A DNA stretch of 64,000 bases from Caproiciproducens sp. CPB-2 (lineage in GTDB: Bacteria > Bacillota > Clostridia > Oscillospirales > Acutalibacteraceae), in the NCBI RefSeq assembly GCF_036287215.1, contig NZ_CP142860.1:496001-560000 (forward strand), given 5' to 3'. Positions 23,836 to 32,626 of the stretch are shown one piece after another. Below the pieces are notes generated by a model, which did not search any database, had not been told where the DNA came from, and saw only the letters and a program-made list of their open reading frames with translations. The position numbers and the translations under genes were made by a program. Every line of letters begins with the position of its first letter. The stretch's first letter is position 1.

Positions 23836-26505
23836 GTTTTCCGCCGCGAAAAAGGAAGCGATATAACAGATTTCGTCGTCGGGAATCAGGACTTTGAATT
23901 TTTGCTCCAGCCTGCCGCACGAGGCTTTTATGATCTCAAAAATTTCCCTGTTGTTTTTGATATAAGCATCCCTGTCGGGAAATTCCTCGATGGTGATATT
24001 CCCGATCAGACGGTCGATCAGGCACCCGACATGGCACAGCACCCCGATCAGCGAGTCCGTCAGCAGCCGGCGCTGTGTCCGGGACTCTATTTCCTGAATC
24101 ACTTCCCGGATATCATTGAAAATGTTTTTGCTGTTGAGATTTTTCAGCATATTGGAAAGTGTGCGGCCGATTTCCTCAAACGTGTTTTCCGTATCGATGA
24201 GCGACTGGATTTCCGGTACGGCCTTTCTGTCGAAGACATCCGCCAGGTCGAAATGCGGCACCGCGAGGTCAATTGAAAAGCTGCTGACAACACAGAGGAT
24301 TTTCCCGATACGGCTGATGGAGTCCAGCCGGGAGGAAATGCTTTCTTCTTCCACAAGCTTCAGGGCCACCGTTTCACAAAGGGAATTGTGGTAGTCCAGC
24401 TGGCTGTCCAGGATGTTTTTGATGACCTGCGCGCTGCCCTCCCCGGTCGTACAGACGGTAAGGATAAACAGTTTCGGCAATTGCCCCTTATTGGGAGCCA
24501 GCGGGTCGGTCTCGCTGAGCAGATCGTTGACGGACAGCGTTTCATGATACACATAGTCCAGCGGATATCCCAAAGCGGCTTTGCGGCCGGCCTCAATCAC
24601 GTGCAGTGTGCTGACCAGAGGGATGGTTTTTACATGGATGCCGAGCTCGTTTTCCAGCGCCGTGGAAAAATCGGTCAGGGAGCCCATATCCACCAGCAAA
24701 AGAAGGTCCGACTTCCGGGGCCTTCCAAGCAGGTATTCTTTCAGGCCGGTATAGACCTTCTGCGGGTTTTCGTCAAGGGAGGCGTCTATTCCCGCCACAC
24801 AGTCCATCCCAAGCAGCCGGTTCGCCGCGCCCGCCATGGAAGTCGCGGTTGACACGCCGTGCGCGATCACGATCACCTGTATCCGTTCATTCCTTTCCCC
24901 GGCCATCGGATGGTCCAGACAGAGAAATACAGCCAGAAAACCGGCTTCATCGATCGGCATGGTGATGTCAAATTCCCGATCGACCAGCTTCAGGCTTTCC
25001 AGTGCGACGGTAAATTCCGCATCATGCTCCTTGCGAATCACGTTCAGCTGCGGATTCACAATTCTGCGTCCTCTTTTTACGCGGTTTACGGAGTTGTAAA
25101 TATGTACTGCCATTCCGTAACGGATATTGTTTCCAAAACTGCGCTCCAGCTTTTCTTCCGCATGAGCCAGAATCCTGTCGACGGTCTGTACAATTTCCGC
25201 GCCCACCAGATTGGTGATGCTTGAAAAATCCTGCGGATGACTGGAAAGCTCCGTGTACTTCTCAAAGTAAAGATGAATTTCCTTGTCGATCTGACGGCTG
25301 ATTTCCTCTTCGTCCGCGCCGATTCCCTTTAGCTCCTGCATCCGGGTATCGATCATTTCATAGATGTTTTCCGCGTCTTCATTATTCCGGAACAAAAGCT
25401 CTTTGGAACCGCTGTCAAACACGCAGTAGCGTTTGTTGATTCCAATAAAGCGGTTCCAGATCTGGCGGTGCGTGGTTTCAAGGTACAGCCCTTCCTTGAT
25501 ATAGGAGGGCAGGTCAAAGCTGACAATGCGAAGGTCCTCCTTTTTGCCGGATACAAGGTCGGAATAGGCTTTGGCGCAAATGATCTGAATGTCGTTTCTT
25601 AGCTGGCCTACATTATTGGGGCAATGGTAGCTCAGGAGCGACCGCATGGAATTGACGGAAACGGAAATCGGCTTGTTCAGCCTCATGGATTCCTTTCGGA
25701 AAAAGCCGCTGATCAGATTCAGCCGCTCTTCCATGCTTCTTTCACTTAAACTCGGGATCTTGATGATCATGGGGATTCTGCGTACAAAGGTCTTCAGCAG
25801 GGTGGAATCCGGGTCCTCTGTAGTGGCGCAGAGGAGCAGAACCTTCGCCCTCCTTTCCAGGTCCGCCTCTCCCAGACGGCGGTAGACACCGCGGTCGATG
25901 AAGGTGAACAGCATTTCCTGTCCCTGCGGGGGCAGACGGTGAACTTCATCCAAAAACAGAAACCCGCCGTCGGCTTTTTCAAGCAGGCCGGGCCTGTCCG
26001 TATCCGCGCCCGTATACGCTCCTTTTTTCGTTCCCATCAGCTGGCTGACCAGAAGCTGAGGATTGTTTGCATAGTCCGCACAGTTGAAGACAATAAAAGG
26101 GGCGTCCCTGCCGACACACTCTTTTTCGCGTGCGTATTGATAAATCAGTTCCGCAAACATGGATTTTCCCACGCCGGTTTCTCCGAAAATCAGAAGATGC
26201 ATTCCATTCGGCGGATACAGCACGGCGGCCTTTGCCTGCTCCACACAATGGTAAAGGCTCCTGTTCTCGCGGACAAAGGCGTCAAGTGCGGATTCGGCGC
26301 TTTGAGGGGGAAGAACGCCGGCGGGCCTGTAATAAACGGGCTTCGAGCCGGATTTTTCCGCTTTTTCCTCTTCACAGAGCCTGTTCAGGTCGCTGCTCAC
26401 GTTGGCGCGGGACAGCCCCAGGCTTTCCGCCAGGTCCCCGGCAGTCACGCCCCGTTCGCCGGACAGTTCGGTCAATTTTTTTCTTACGATCTCAATCCGC
26501 TTCAA
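23818..26505 (-). CDS. LevR-type sigma-54-dependent activator with PRD and PTS domains
   Basis: About 895 residues. N-terminal helix-turn-helix (VTAGDLAESLGLSRANVSSDLNRL), then an AAA+ domain with Walker A GETGVGKS (about 108-115) and GAYTGA (about 162-167), the sigma-54 contact loop. After it come PRD1, an EIIA-Man-like domain with VIVIAHGVSTATSM, a IIB-like stretch and a C-terminal PRD2 with LCHVGCLIDRLIG. PTS phosphorylation of these histidines sets activity in relatives. The start TTG 26505 is chosen because AGGGTGG lies just upstream. The longer frame from 26589, and ATG 26532, fall over or upstream of its sigma-A promoter's start point. It should activate the divergent PTS operon and probably ptsH-ptsI-rpoN. 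Confidence 0.9.
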   Translation of the reverse strand: MKRIEIVRKKLTELSGERGVTAGDLAESLGLSRANVSSDLNRLCEEEKAEKSGSKPVYYRPAGVLPPQSAESALDAFVRENRSLYHCVEQAKAAVLYPPNGMHLLIFGETGVGKSMFAELIYQYAREKECVGRDAPFIVFNCADYANNPQLLVSQLMGTKKGAYTGADTDRPGLLEKADGGFLFLDEVHRLPPQGQEMLFTFIDRGVYRRLGEADLERRAKVLLLCATTEDPDSTLLKTFVRRIPMIIKIPSLSERSMEERLNLISGFFRKESMRLNKPISVSVNSMRSLLSYHCPNNVGQLRNDIQIICAKAYSDLVSGKKEDLRIVSFDLPSYIKEGLYLETTHRQIWNRFIGINKRYCVFDSGSKELLFRNNEDAENIYEMIDTRMQELKGIGADEEEISRQIDKEIHLYFEKYTELSSHPQDFSSITNLVGAEIVQTVDRILAHAEEKLERSFGNNIRYGMAVHIYNSVNRVKRGRRIVNPQLNVIRKEHDAEFTVALESLKLVDREFDITMPIDEAGFLAVFLCLDHPMAGERNERIQVIVIAHGVSTATSMAGAANRLLGMDCVAGIDASLDENPQKVYTGLKEYLLGRPRKSDLLLLVDMGSLTDFSTALENELGIHVKTIPLVSTLHVIEAGRKAALGYPLDYVYHETLSVNDLLSETDPLAPNKGQLPKLFILTVCTTGEGSAQVIKNILDSQLDYHNSLCETVALKLVEEESISSRLDSISRIGKILCVVSSFSIDLAVPHFDLADVFDRKAVPEIQSLIDTENTFEEIGRTLSNMLKNLNSKNIFNDIREVIQEIESRTQRRLLTDSLIGVLCHVGCLIDRLIGNITIEEFPDRDAYIKNNREIFEIIKASCGRLEQKFKVLIPDDEICYIASFFAAENCVSPA

Positions 26506-26535
26506 ACTTACCACCCTATCTTTCTCATTCATAAA

Positions 26536-26564
26536 AGTATAGTGCTTATGCACAATAAAGTCAA
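26536..26564 (-). promoter_or_regulatory. Sigma-A promoter of the LevR-type gene
   Basis: On the minus strand TTGACT (26564-26559) and TATACT (26541-26536) are separated by 17 bp. The predicted start near 26529 leaves a 24-base leader to the TTG start at 26505. Confidence 0.75.
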
Positions 26565-26589
26565 ATGTGATGTTTGCTATATCGTACAA

Positions 26590-26631
26590 TGTGTTTTATA
26601 ATCAGATATAATCTGTTTTATTTAATACACA
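26590..26631 (+). promoter_or_regulatory. Candidate upstream activating sequence for the PTS operon
   Basis: TGTGTTTTA (26590-26598) and TAATACACA (26623-26631) are near-perfect inverted arms. A nested CAGAT-ATA-ATCTG repeat lies at 26603-26615. It is about 70-110 bp upstream of the sigma-54 promoter, a normal distance for an enhancer-type activator. Confidence 0.55.
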
Positions 26632-26701
26632 TGTCCGCGGTTTCCTTCCGTGTGAAAACGACGATGCTGTTTCTCCGTCGTTTTTATGGGTATTTGTGTT
26701 T

Positions 26702-26717
26702 TGGCACAATTTATGCT
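26702..26717 (+). promoter_or_regulatory. Sigma-54 promoter of the PTS operon
   Basis: TGGCACAATTTATGCT has GG and GC at the exact -24/-12 spacing. It lies 51 bp before the IIA start codon. Confidence 0.85.
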
Positions 26718-26768
26718 TATTTAAAATAGTAAGGAAGAGAAAAATACAGATGTAAAGGTGATTTTGAA

Positions 26769-27086
26769 ATGGACTTAGAATCAATTTCCATGCAGCTGCT
26801 GGTAAACAGCGGCGATGCCAAAAGTCTGGCGATGGAAGCAATCGCAAGCGCAAAAGGGGGCGAGATCGCAAAAGCGCGGGAGTCAATTGAAAAGGCGGGC
26901 CATTGCCTTACGGAAGCGCACCGTTTTCAAACGGAGATCATACAGAAAGAGGCGGCGGGAGAAATTGAAAAAGTGACGGTGCTCCTGGCCCATGCGCAGG
27001 ATCATTTGATGAGCGCCATTACCGTGATCGACATGGCGAAAGAATTTATCGATTTATATCAGCTTGTTTACTCAAAGCAGGGCTGA
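26769..27086 (+). CDS. PTS lactose/cellobiose-family IIA component
   Basis: 105-residue helical IIA protein. The phosphorylatable His is in VTVLLAHAQDHLMSAI, matching the HAQDHLM site of lactose/cellobiose IIA; a second conserved motif is EAHRFQTEIIQKEA. It takes phosphate from HPr and passes it to IIB. Ribosome site AAAGGTG lies before ATG 26769. First gene of a sigma-54-driven operon whose activator is encoded divergently. Confidence 0.94.
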   Translation: MDLESISMQLLVNSGDAKSLAMEAIASAKGGEIAKARESIEKAGHCLTEAHRFQTEIIQKEAAGEIEKVTVLLAHAQDHLMSAITVIDMAKEFIDLYQLVYSKQG

Positions 27087-27117
27087 CCGATTGGGCGGAG
27101 AAAGGAGAGCGGCTGAA

Positions 27118-27648
27118 ATGATCAGGGTGGTTCAGTTTTTAAACCAGATACAGGCGGGCCTTGGCGGAGAGGAAAGGATGGACATCGAACCCCGGGCGGA
27201 ACAGGGCGCGGTGGGCATGGGAATGCTTTTGCGGACCATGCTCATGAGAAAAGGCGCGGATATCGTCGGAACGGTCATCTGCGGCGACCATTATTTTTTG
27301 GAAAACAGGGAAGAGGCCGCCGTAAAATTGACGGAGCTGATCCGCACATTCCGGGCGGACGTGGTGATCTGCGGGCCCGCCCTGAATCATAAGCGGTTCG
27401 GGGAATGCTGCGGATATCTTGCGGAGGTTCTGGAAAACCGGGAAAAAATCCCCGCTTTCGCCGCCATGGCAAAAGAGAGCTCGGGAACGGAGCTTTTCAG
27501 AAACCGGGTTTATATTATTGAGACGCCGAAGGTAGGCGGCACCGGCCTGAATGCTTCCCTGAGAAGAATTGCCGATTTTGCGGTGAAAAAGAGCAAAGGC
27601 GAGCCGATCGGTTCCCCTGAGGAGGAGGGATATTTTAAAAGAGACTGA
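27118..27648 (+). CDS. Orphan GrdB-like N-terminal domain protein in a PTS operon
   Basis: 176 residues similar to the N-terminal half of GrdB, the selenoprotein B subunit of glycine/sarcosine/betaine reductase (IRVVQFLNQIQAGLGGEE, GPVGPG-like GAVGMGM, VICGDHYFLEN, VICGPALNHKRFGECCG). The C-terminal half that carries selenocysteine is absent. Its TGA is followed directly by TAA, so it is a true stop. No grdA, grdE or thioredoxin genes are near. It sits between IIA and IIB, which implies a role with the imported sugar, but the reaction is unknown. ATG 27118 has AAAGGAG ten bases upstream; the upstream in-frame extension from 27064 is rejected. Confidence 0.8.
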   Translation: MIRVVQFLNQIQAGLGGEERMDIEPRAEQGAVGMGMLLRTMLMRKGADIVGTVICGDHYFLENREEAAVKLTELIRTFRADVVICGPALNHKRFGECCGYLAEVLENREKIPAFAAMAKESSGTELFRNRVYIIETPKVGGTGLNASLRRIADFAVKKSKGEPIGSPEEEGYFKRD

Positions 27649-27719
27649 TAAGTCTGTCAGGCTGCTGTCCTTACGGCGGTTTGATACTTAAATATAATAA
27701 CAGAGGAGGAGGGATCCGA

Positions 27720-28049
27720 ATGAAGCGCATTCTTTTATTTTGTTCCGCCGGAATGTCTACCAGCCTGCTGGTCACAAAGATGCAGAAAGCGGCACAGGAA
27801 AAAGGGGAAGATGTGGTGATAGACGCTTTCCCCGAAGCGGAAATGGCAAAGCATCTGGACGGCGCGGACGTCGTTCTGCTGGGCCCGCAAATCCGGTTTG
27901 CGCTGGCCAGGGCTAAAAAATTATGCAGCGAAAAAGGGATACCGGTCGACGTGGTCAACAGCATGGACTACGGAATGATGGACGGCGAAAAGGTGCTGCA
28001 AAAAGCCCTTAAAATGTGTGAGAATTCAAACGGAGGTGTATTGAAATGA
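27720..28049 (+). CDS. PTS lactose/cellobiose-family IIB component
   Basis: 109-residue IIB protein with the phospho-cysteine Cys8 in ILLFCSAGMSTSLLVTKMQ, the P-loop-like motif of this family. It receives phosphate from IIA and phosphorylates the sugar during transport by IIC. A very strong GAGGAGGAGG ribosome site precedes ATG 27720; the in-frame extension from 27681 is not needed. Overlaps IIC by four bases. Confidence 0.95.
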   Translation: MKRILLFCSAGMSTSLLVTKMQKAAQEKGEDVVIDAFPEAEMAKHLDGADVVLLGPQIRFALARAKKLCSEKGIPVDVVNSMDYGMMDGEKVLQKALKMCENSNGGVLK

Positions 28050-29380
28050 GTAAAAAAGAAAATGTTCTGGAAGAAAAGATCATGCCGGTAGCGGATAAGA
28101 TTGCCAACAACCGCTACCTGATCGCGATTCGTGACGGATTTATGCTGGCAATGCCCCTGCTGATCATCGGGGCGATGTCCCTGCTGATCGAGGAATTTCC
28201 GATCACGGGATACGGGGATTTTATGGCCGGAATTTTCGGCAAGCAGTGGGGGGACTTTTTCCTGGTTCCCTATCATGCGTCCATGGCGATTATGACGATC
28301 TTTGTGATCGTCGGTATTTCCAACAGCCTGGCAAAGCACTATCAGCAGGACGGCCTCAGCTGCGCGGTTATCTCGCTTGTCTCTTTCTTTGTGCTGACTC
28401 CGTTCGTAGTTAGCTTTACGCCCGAGGGGTCACAGACCGCCTATGAGGTCGGCAGCGTGATTCCGATGGAGTGGATTGGCTCGAAGGGTCTGTTCGTGGG
28501 CATGCTTTCGGCGATACTCGCCACGGAGCTTATGCGGTACATAACGGGCAAGGGATGGGTCATTAAAATGCCGGAAGGGGTTCCCCCGACTGTTTCAAGA
28601 GCCTTTTCAGCGCTGATTCCCGGCGCGATTACCATTTATGCCTTTGGAATCATCCGGCTGATTTTCGCATATACATCCTTCGGCACCATCCATAACTTTA
28701 TCTATACGATTTTACAGCTTCCGCTGGTTTCCCTGGGCGACAGCCTCGGCGCCGTATTAATTGCAAACTTTTTTATCGGGCTGTTCTGGATGTTCGGCAT
28801 CGCCGGCGCGGACGTCGTGCAATCGATCATGACCCCGATCTGGCTGGCCCTGTCGGCGGATAACCTCGCGGCGTTTGGAAAAGGGGAGGCTTTGCCCCAC
28901 ATTATTACCCAGCAGTTCAATTCCATTTATCTGTGGCTGGGCGGCGGCGGGGCCACCCTGGGACTGTGCCTTGCCCTTTTGCTGGTCTGCAAATCCCAGC
29001 AATGCAAAAAAATCGGCAGGCTTGCGATTCTTCCGGGACTTTTCAACATCAACGAACCGATCATATTCGGGCTTCCCGTGGTCCTCAACCCCATTATGGT
29101 GATTCCTTTTATCTGCACTCCGCTGATATTGGCGGTATTGACCTACTTTACCATGGCGGTCGGGCTGGTTCCGTATCCCAACGGCGTGGTCATTCCATGG
29201 ACTACCCCGCCGATCATCGGGGGATTCCTTATTTCCGGAATCAGGGGGGCAATCCTTCAGATTGTTGAAGTAGCGGTCTCATTCCTCATTTATCTGCCGT
29301 TTATCAAAGCGCAGGACAAGGAATACTGTGAGCAGGAAAAATTATATGAGAGCAAGGGCGACGATTCGGCTGCCGGATAA
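28046..29380 (+). CDS. PTS lactose/cellobiose-family IIC permease (CelB-like)
   Basis: 444-residue membrane channel of a IIC-lac/cel type PTS with about ten hydrophobic segments. The hallmark loop FNINEPIIFGLPVVLNPIMVIPFI is present. It is translated from ATG 28046 overlapping IIB. Substrate cannot be read from sequence; the linked MupG/DUF871-like gene suggests a glycoside or disaccharide whose phosphorylated form is cleaved inside the cell (inference). Confidence 0.94.
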   Translation: MSKKENVLEEKIMPVADKIANNRYLIAIRDGFMLAMPLLIIGAMSLLIEEFPITGYGDFMAGIFGKQWGDFFLVPYHASMAIMTIFVIVGISNSLAKHYQQDGLSCAVISLVSFFVLTPFVVSFTPEGSQTAYEVGSVIPMEWIGSKGLFVGMLSAILATELMRYITGKGWVIKMPEGVPPTVSRAFSALIPGAITIYAFGIIRLIFAYTSFGTIHNFIYTILQLPLVSLGDSLGAVLIANFFIGLFWMFGIAGADVVQSIMTPIWLALSADNLAAFGKGEALPHIITQQFNSIYLWLGGGGATLGLCLALLLVCKSQQCKKIGRLAILPGLFNINEPIIFGLPVVLNPIMVIPFICTPLILAVLTYFTMAVGLVPYPNGVVIPWTTPPIIGGFLISGIRGAILQIVEVAVSFLIYLPFIKAQDKEYCEQEKLYESKGDDSAAG

Positions 29381-29420
29381 GGGAACGGTGCCGCAAGCCC
29401 TGCTGTAAAGGAGAATCATC

Positions 29421-30500
29421 ATGAGAACGATCGGATTTTCGGTCTATCCGGCCCACGCAAGGCTGGAAGAAAATTTAGCTTATATTGACAAGGCGAACCG
29501 GTATGGATTTAAAAGGGTATTCACCTGCCTGCTCTCCGTAGAAGGGGATAAGGAAAAAATCATTGACGAGTTCAAAAAAACAATTGCCCGCGCAAATCAG
29601 TACGGAATGAAGGTCATTGCGGACATCAACCCCTCCGTTTTTCAGTACCTTGAAGTGGATTATAACGATCTGCGGATTTTTAAAGACATGGGGCTTTATG
29701 GAATCCGCCTGGACAACGGATTTACGGGTTATGAGGAATCGGTGATGTCCTATAATGATTTTGGATTGAAAATTGAACTGAATATGAGCGCGGGGACGAA
29801 ATATATCGACAATATCTTCAGCTATCAACCGAACGCCGATAATCTTTTAGGCTGCCATAATTTCTATCCTCACAGGTATTCCGGGCTTGGATACCGGCAT
29901 TTTATGAACTGCAACGAGCAGTTTAAGAGCTTCCGTATCCGCACTGCGGCGTTTGTTTCCTCACAGAGCGCAAGCTTTGGCCCGTGGCCTGTAAACGAGG
30001 GCCTGTGCACGCTGGAGGAACACAGAAGCTTTCCCATCCAGGCGCAGGCAAAGCATCTGTTTTCCACCGATTTGATCGACGACGTCATCATAGCCAATGC
30101 CTTTGCGTCCGACGAAGAGCTGGAAGCCGTTGGCCGGGTCGACCCCTATCAGCTGACTTTGAAAATTCGGCCTGCGGACGGGATCTCCGACCTTGAAAGG
30201 GATATCATTTTTAACAAGCCTCATTTTAACAGGGGCGACATATCGGAATATATGATCCGGTCAAGCAAAAGCAGGGCAAAGGACGGAAGCGGGTTCAAGC
30301 CCCATAACACAAGGGACATCCGGCGGGGCGACATCACCATCGATAATATGCTCTATAAAAACTATACCGGGGAATTGCAGATTGCCCTCAGAGATATGAA
30401 AAACTCCGGAAGTACCAATGTCGTCGGGCGGATAGACGAGGAAGAGCTGTTTTTAATCGACTGCATAAAGCCCTGGCAGAAATTTGCCTTTACCGAATAA
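29421..30500 (+). CDS. DUF871/MupG-family TIM-barrel protein
   Basis: 359-residue protein of the DUF871 family (TIM barrel plus small C-terminal cyclophilin-like domain). Segments GFSVYPAHARLEENLAYIDKANRYGFKRVFTCLLS, KVIADINPSVFQYL, GIRLDNGFTGYEE and HNFYPHRYSGLGYRHF are typical. The characterised member, S. aureus MupG, hydrolyses MurNAc-6-phosphate-GlcNAc. In a PTS operon this one probably splits the phosphorylated disaccharide brought in by IIABC. The actual sugar is not determined. GGAGAATC ribosome site upstream of ATG 29421. Confidence 0.88.
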   Translation: MRTIGFSVYPAHARLEENLAYIDKANRYGFKRVFTCLLSVEGDKEKIIDEFKKTIARANQYGMKVIADINPSVFQYLEVDYNDLRIFKDMGLYGIRLDNGFTGYEESVMSYNDFGLKIELNMSAGTKYIDNIFSYQPNADNLLGCHNFYPHRYSGLGYRHFMNCNEQFKSFRIRTAAFVSSQSASFGPWPVNEGLCTLEEHRSFPIQAQAKHLFSTDLIDDVIIANAFASDEELEAVGRVDPYQLTLKIRPADGISDLERDIIFNKPHFNRGDISEYMIRSSKSRAKDGSGFKPHNTRDIRRGDITIDNMLYKNYTGELQIALRDMKNSGSTNVVGRIDEEELFLIDCIKPWQKFAFTE

Positions 30501-30561
30501 ATTTTATAGCGCTCCGCCGCACATGCCGGCCCGGAAATGAGCAAACGAAAAGAGAAAATGT

Positions 30562-31758
30562 ATGTTCACAATGGATAAAATTTATCACGCCGAGACTGTT
30601 CTGAAGGACGTCGCCCACAGAACGGAATTAATATACGCGCCGCACATCAATCCGGAAAGCGAAGTTTACCTGAAGCCGGAAAACCTGCAGAGAACGGGCT
30701 CCTTTAAAGTCCGCGGCGCGTATTATAAAATTTCACGGCTGTCCTCAGCAGAGCAGGCAAAAGGCGTCATTGCCTGCTCCGCGGGGAATCACGCGCAGGG
30801 CGTGGCCTTTGCCGCGGCAAAAAGAGGAATTCCGTCCCTGATCTGCATTCCGGAGGGGGCGCCGATTTCAAAGATCGAAGCGACCAAAAGCTACGGCGCG
30901 CAGGTGTGCCTTGTAAAAGGCGTGTACGACGACGCCTTTCAGAAAGCGTGCGAACTGCAAAAAGAGAGCGGGGCAGTCCTGATCCATCCGTTTAACGACC
31001 CGGATGTCATCGCGGGACAGGGAACCATCGGGCTGGAAATATTAAATGAGCTGCCCGATACCGACGCGGTGATTGTTCCGGTGGGCGGCGGCGGACTGAT
31101 CTCCGGGATCGCTTTTGCCGTTAAAACATTAAAACCGGACTGCAAGGTATACGGGGTGCAGGCCAGCGGCGCGCCCGGAATGCTGAAATCCGTTGAGAAC
31201 AGGAAGGTGGAGCCGCTCGCCGGCGTCTCCACCTTCGCGGACGGGATTGCTGTCAAATGTCCGGGAGACCTGACTTATGAGTTCTGCCGCAAATATGTGG
31301 ACAAAATTGTGACGGTAACGGATGACGAAACGGCAATGGCCATTCTTGCGCTGATTGAGCGGTATAAACTGATTGCCGAAGGAGCCGGCGCGGTTTCCAT
31401 TGCGGCGGCTATGTTCAACAAGATTGATATCAAAGGGAAAAAGGCGGTTTGCCTGCTTTCGGGAGGAAATATCGATGTTACCATCCTTTCCAAAGTCATC
31501 AACCGCGGGCTTCAGAAAGCGGGACGCTTGGGCGAGCTGGTCCTGAAAACGGCGGACAGACCCGGACAGATCAAGGAGGTGACCGCCATTATTGCCGACC
31601 TGGGCGCAAACGTGGTCAGCATCCATCACGACCGGAGCCGGGAGGATATCAGCGTGGACGCCTGTACTTTGAGCATCAGAATGGAGACAAAGGACAGCGG
31701 CCATTTGTCGGAAATCCGGCAGGCGATCACTAAAGCGGGTTATCTGCTCATCCATTAG
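30562..31758 (+). CDS. ilvA: Threonine ammonia-lyase with ACT domain
   Basis: 398-residue PLP enzyme. PLP lysine lies in LQRTGSFKVRGAYYKI, the phosphate loop is VGGGGLISGIA, and a C-terminal ACT domain (from about residue 325: GELVLKTADRPGQIKEVTAIIADLGANVVSIHHDRS) suits allosteric control. It deaminates threonine (possibly serine) to 2-oxobutyrate and ammonia. It resembles the shorter catabolic/ACT type rather than long biosynthetic IlvA. It closes the PTS operon before a terminator; a metabolic reason for this pairing is not obvious. ATG 30562 is used, with ATG 30571 possible. Confidence 0.9.
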   Translation: MFTMDKIYHAETVLKDVAHRTELIYAPHINPESEVYLKPENLQRTGSFKVRGAYYKISRLSSAEQAKGVIACSAGNHAQGVAFAAAKRGIPSLICIPEGAPISKIEATKSYGAQVCLVKGVYDDAFQKACELQKESGAVLIHPFNDPDVIAGQGTIGLEILNELPDTDAVIVPVGGGGLISGIAFAVKTLKPDCKVYGVQASGAPGMLKSVENRKVEPLAGVSTFADGIAVKCPGDLTYEFCRKYVDKIVTVTDDETAMAILALIERYKLIAEGAGAVSIAAAMFNKIDIKGKKAVCLLSGGNIDVTILSKVINRGLQKAGRLGELVLKTADRPGQIKEVTAIIADLGANVVSIHHDRSREDISVDACTLSIRMETKDSGHLSEIRQAITKAGYLLIH

Positions 31759-31784
31759 GGATTCCCTCACGCGGATCACTGGTC

Positions 31785-31821
31785 AAAAAGGCGGGCACCA
31801 TTTTCGGGTGCCCGCCTTTTT
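31785..31821 (+). terminator. Terminator of the PTS operon
   Basis: GGCGGGCACC and GGTGCCCGCC form a perfect stem with a short loop, flanked by AAAAA before and TTTTT after. Confidence 0.92.
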
Positions 31822-32000
31822 GCGCTGTGTTTTTACCAGCCGTTTCCATCGCCGTTCAGGCGGCGGCTCGCAAGGGCTTGGAAATTGGGAAAAAGTTCCG
31901 GTCCGCAAGATGTCAGGTCTCTATTTCACAGGAATTTTACCTTTTTCTAACGCTACCGATACCTTAGCGCTAATATACTGTAATCGAGAGGGTGAATGGT

Positions 32001-32606
32001 ATGAACACGTCTTCGCACATTCTGATGGGCAAATTTCTGTCCCAATATGTAGAAACACATTACAGGATTCATCTGGAACGGAAGAGCTTTATTCTGGGCA
32101 ATGTTCTGCCGGATTACTGTCCGTCCTTCCTGATTCGGCCGCATTACCTGAAAAACAATGCCGTGCACGTGCGGCATATCCTCCGGCTTCTTCTGTCGCG
32201 CCACTCTTCTGTATGTAATGACAAACGCTCTTCCCGCCTTTTGGGAATCCTCTGTCATTTCTATGCGGATTTTTTTTGTTACGCGCACAGCGACTGCTTC
32301 CCGGGGGGCCTGTCGGAGCATATTGCCTATGAAAACAGGCTTCACCGCTATTTTACGGAAAATCTGGAACAGCTTTCCTTCCTCCGCTTTACGGCGCAGG
32401 CGGTGCCTGCGGAGAGTGCGGACGGCATCTACCGGCAGTTTGAGACGCTGCATTCCGGGTACCTTGTGTCGCATCTGTCCTTTGGGAACGATCTGCTGTA
32501 CGCCATGATGGCCTGCATCGATCTGATCGTCCTTACTTACGGATGTGCGGCGGCGGAAGAAGGGCAGGCCGATCCCTGCCATTTTGACAATCTGAAAGCG
32601 GTATAG
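32001..32606 (+). CDS. Zinc-dependent phospholipase C family protein
   Basis: 201-residue protein of the Zn_dep_PLPC family (PF00882-like). It has HILMGKFLSQYV near the start, FILGNVLPDYCPSF, HVRHILRLLL, and LLGILCHFYADFFCYAHSDCF, giving the His/Asp residues expected to bind zinc. No signal peptide is visible, so it is probably cytoplasmic, unlike secreted toxins. ATG 32001 is chosen with GAGGGTG upstream; GTG 31992 overlaps that ribosome site. It precedes a glycosyltransferase by 20 bp, suggesting lipid or envelope metabolism. Function otherwise unknown. Confidence 0.8.
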   Translation: MNTSSHILMGKFLSQYVETHYRIHLERKSFILGNVLPDYCPSFLIRPHYLKNNAVHVRHILRLLLSRHSSVCNDKRSSRLLGILCHFYADFFCYAHSDCFPGGLSEHIAYENRLHRYFTENLEQLSFLRFTAQAVPAESADGIYRQFETLHSGYLVSHLSFGNDLLYAMMACIDLIVLTYGCAAAEEGQADPCHFDNLKAV

Positions 32607-32626
32607 CCGGGAAAGGGGCGGAAAAG

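Noticed and set aside
26506..26589. N-terminal extension of the LevR-type gene up to 26589
   Set aside because: It covers the TTGACT/TATACT promoter and lacks a ribosome site; TTG 26505 has AGGGTGG and begins at the conserved helix-turn-helix region.
27646..27651. TGA of the GrdB-like gene as a possible selenocysteine codon
   Set aside because: The next codon is TAA and the conserved Sec region of GrdB would be far downstream, so it is an ordinary stop.
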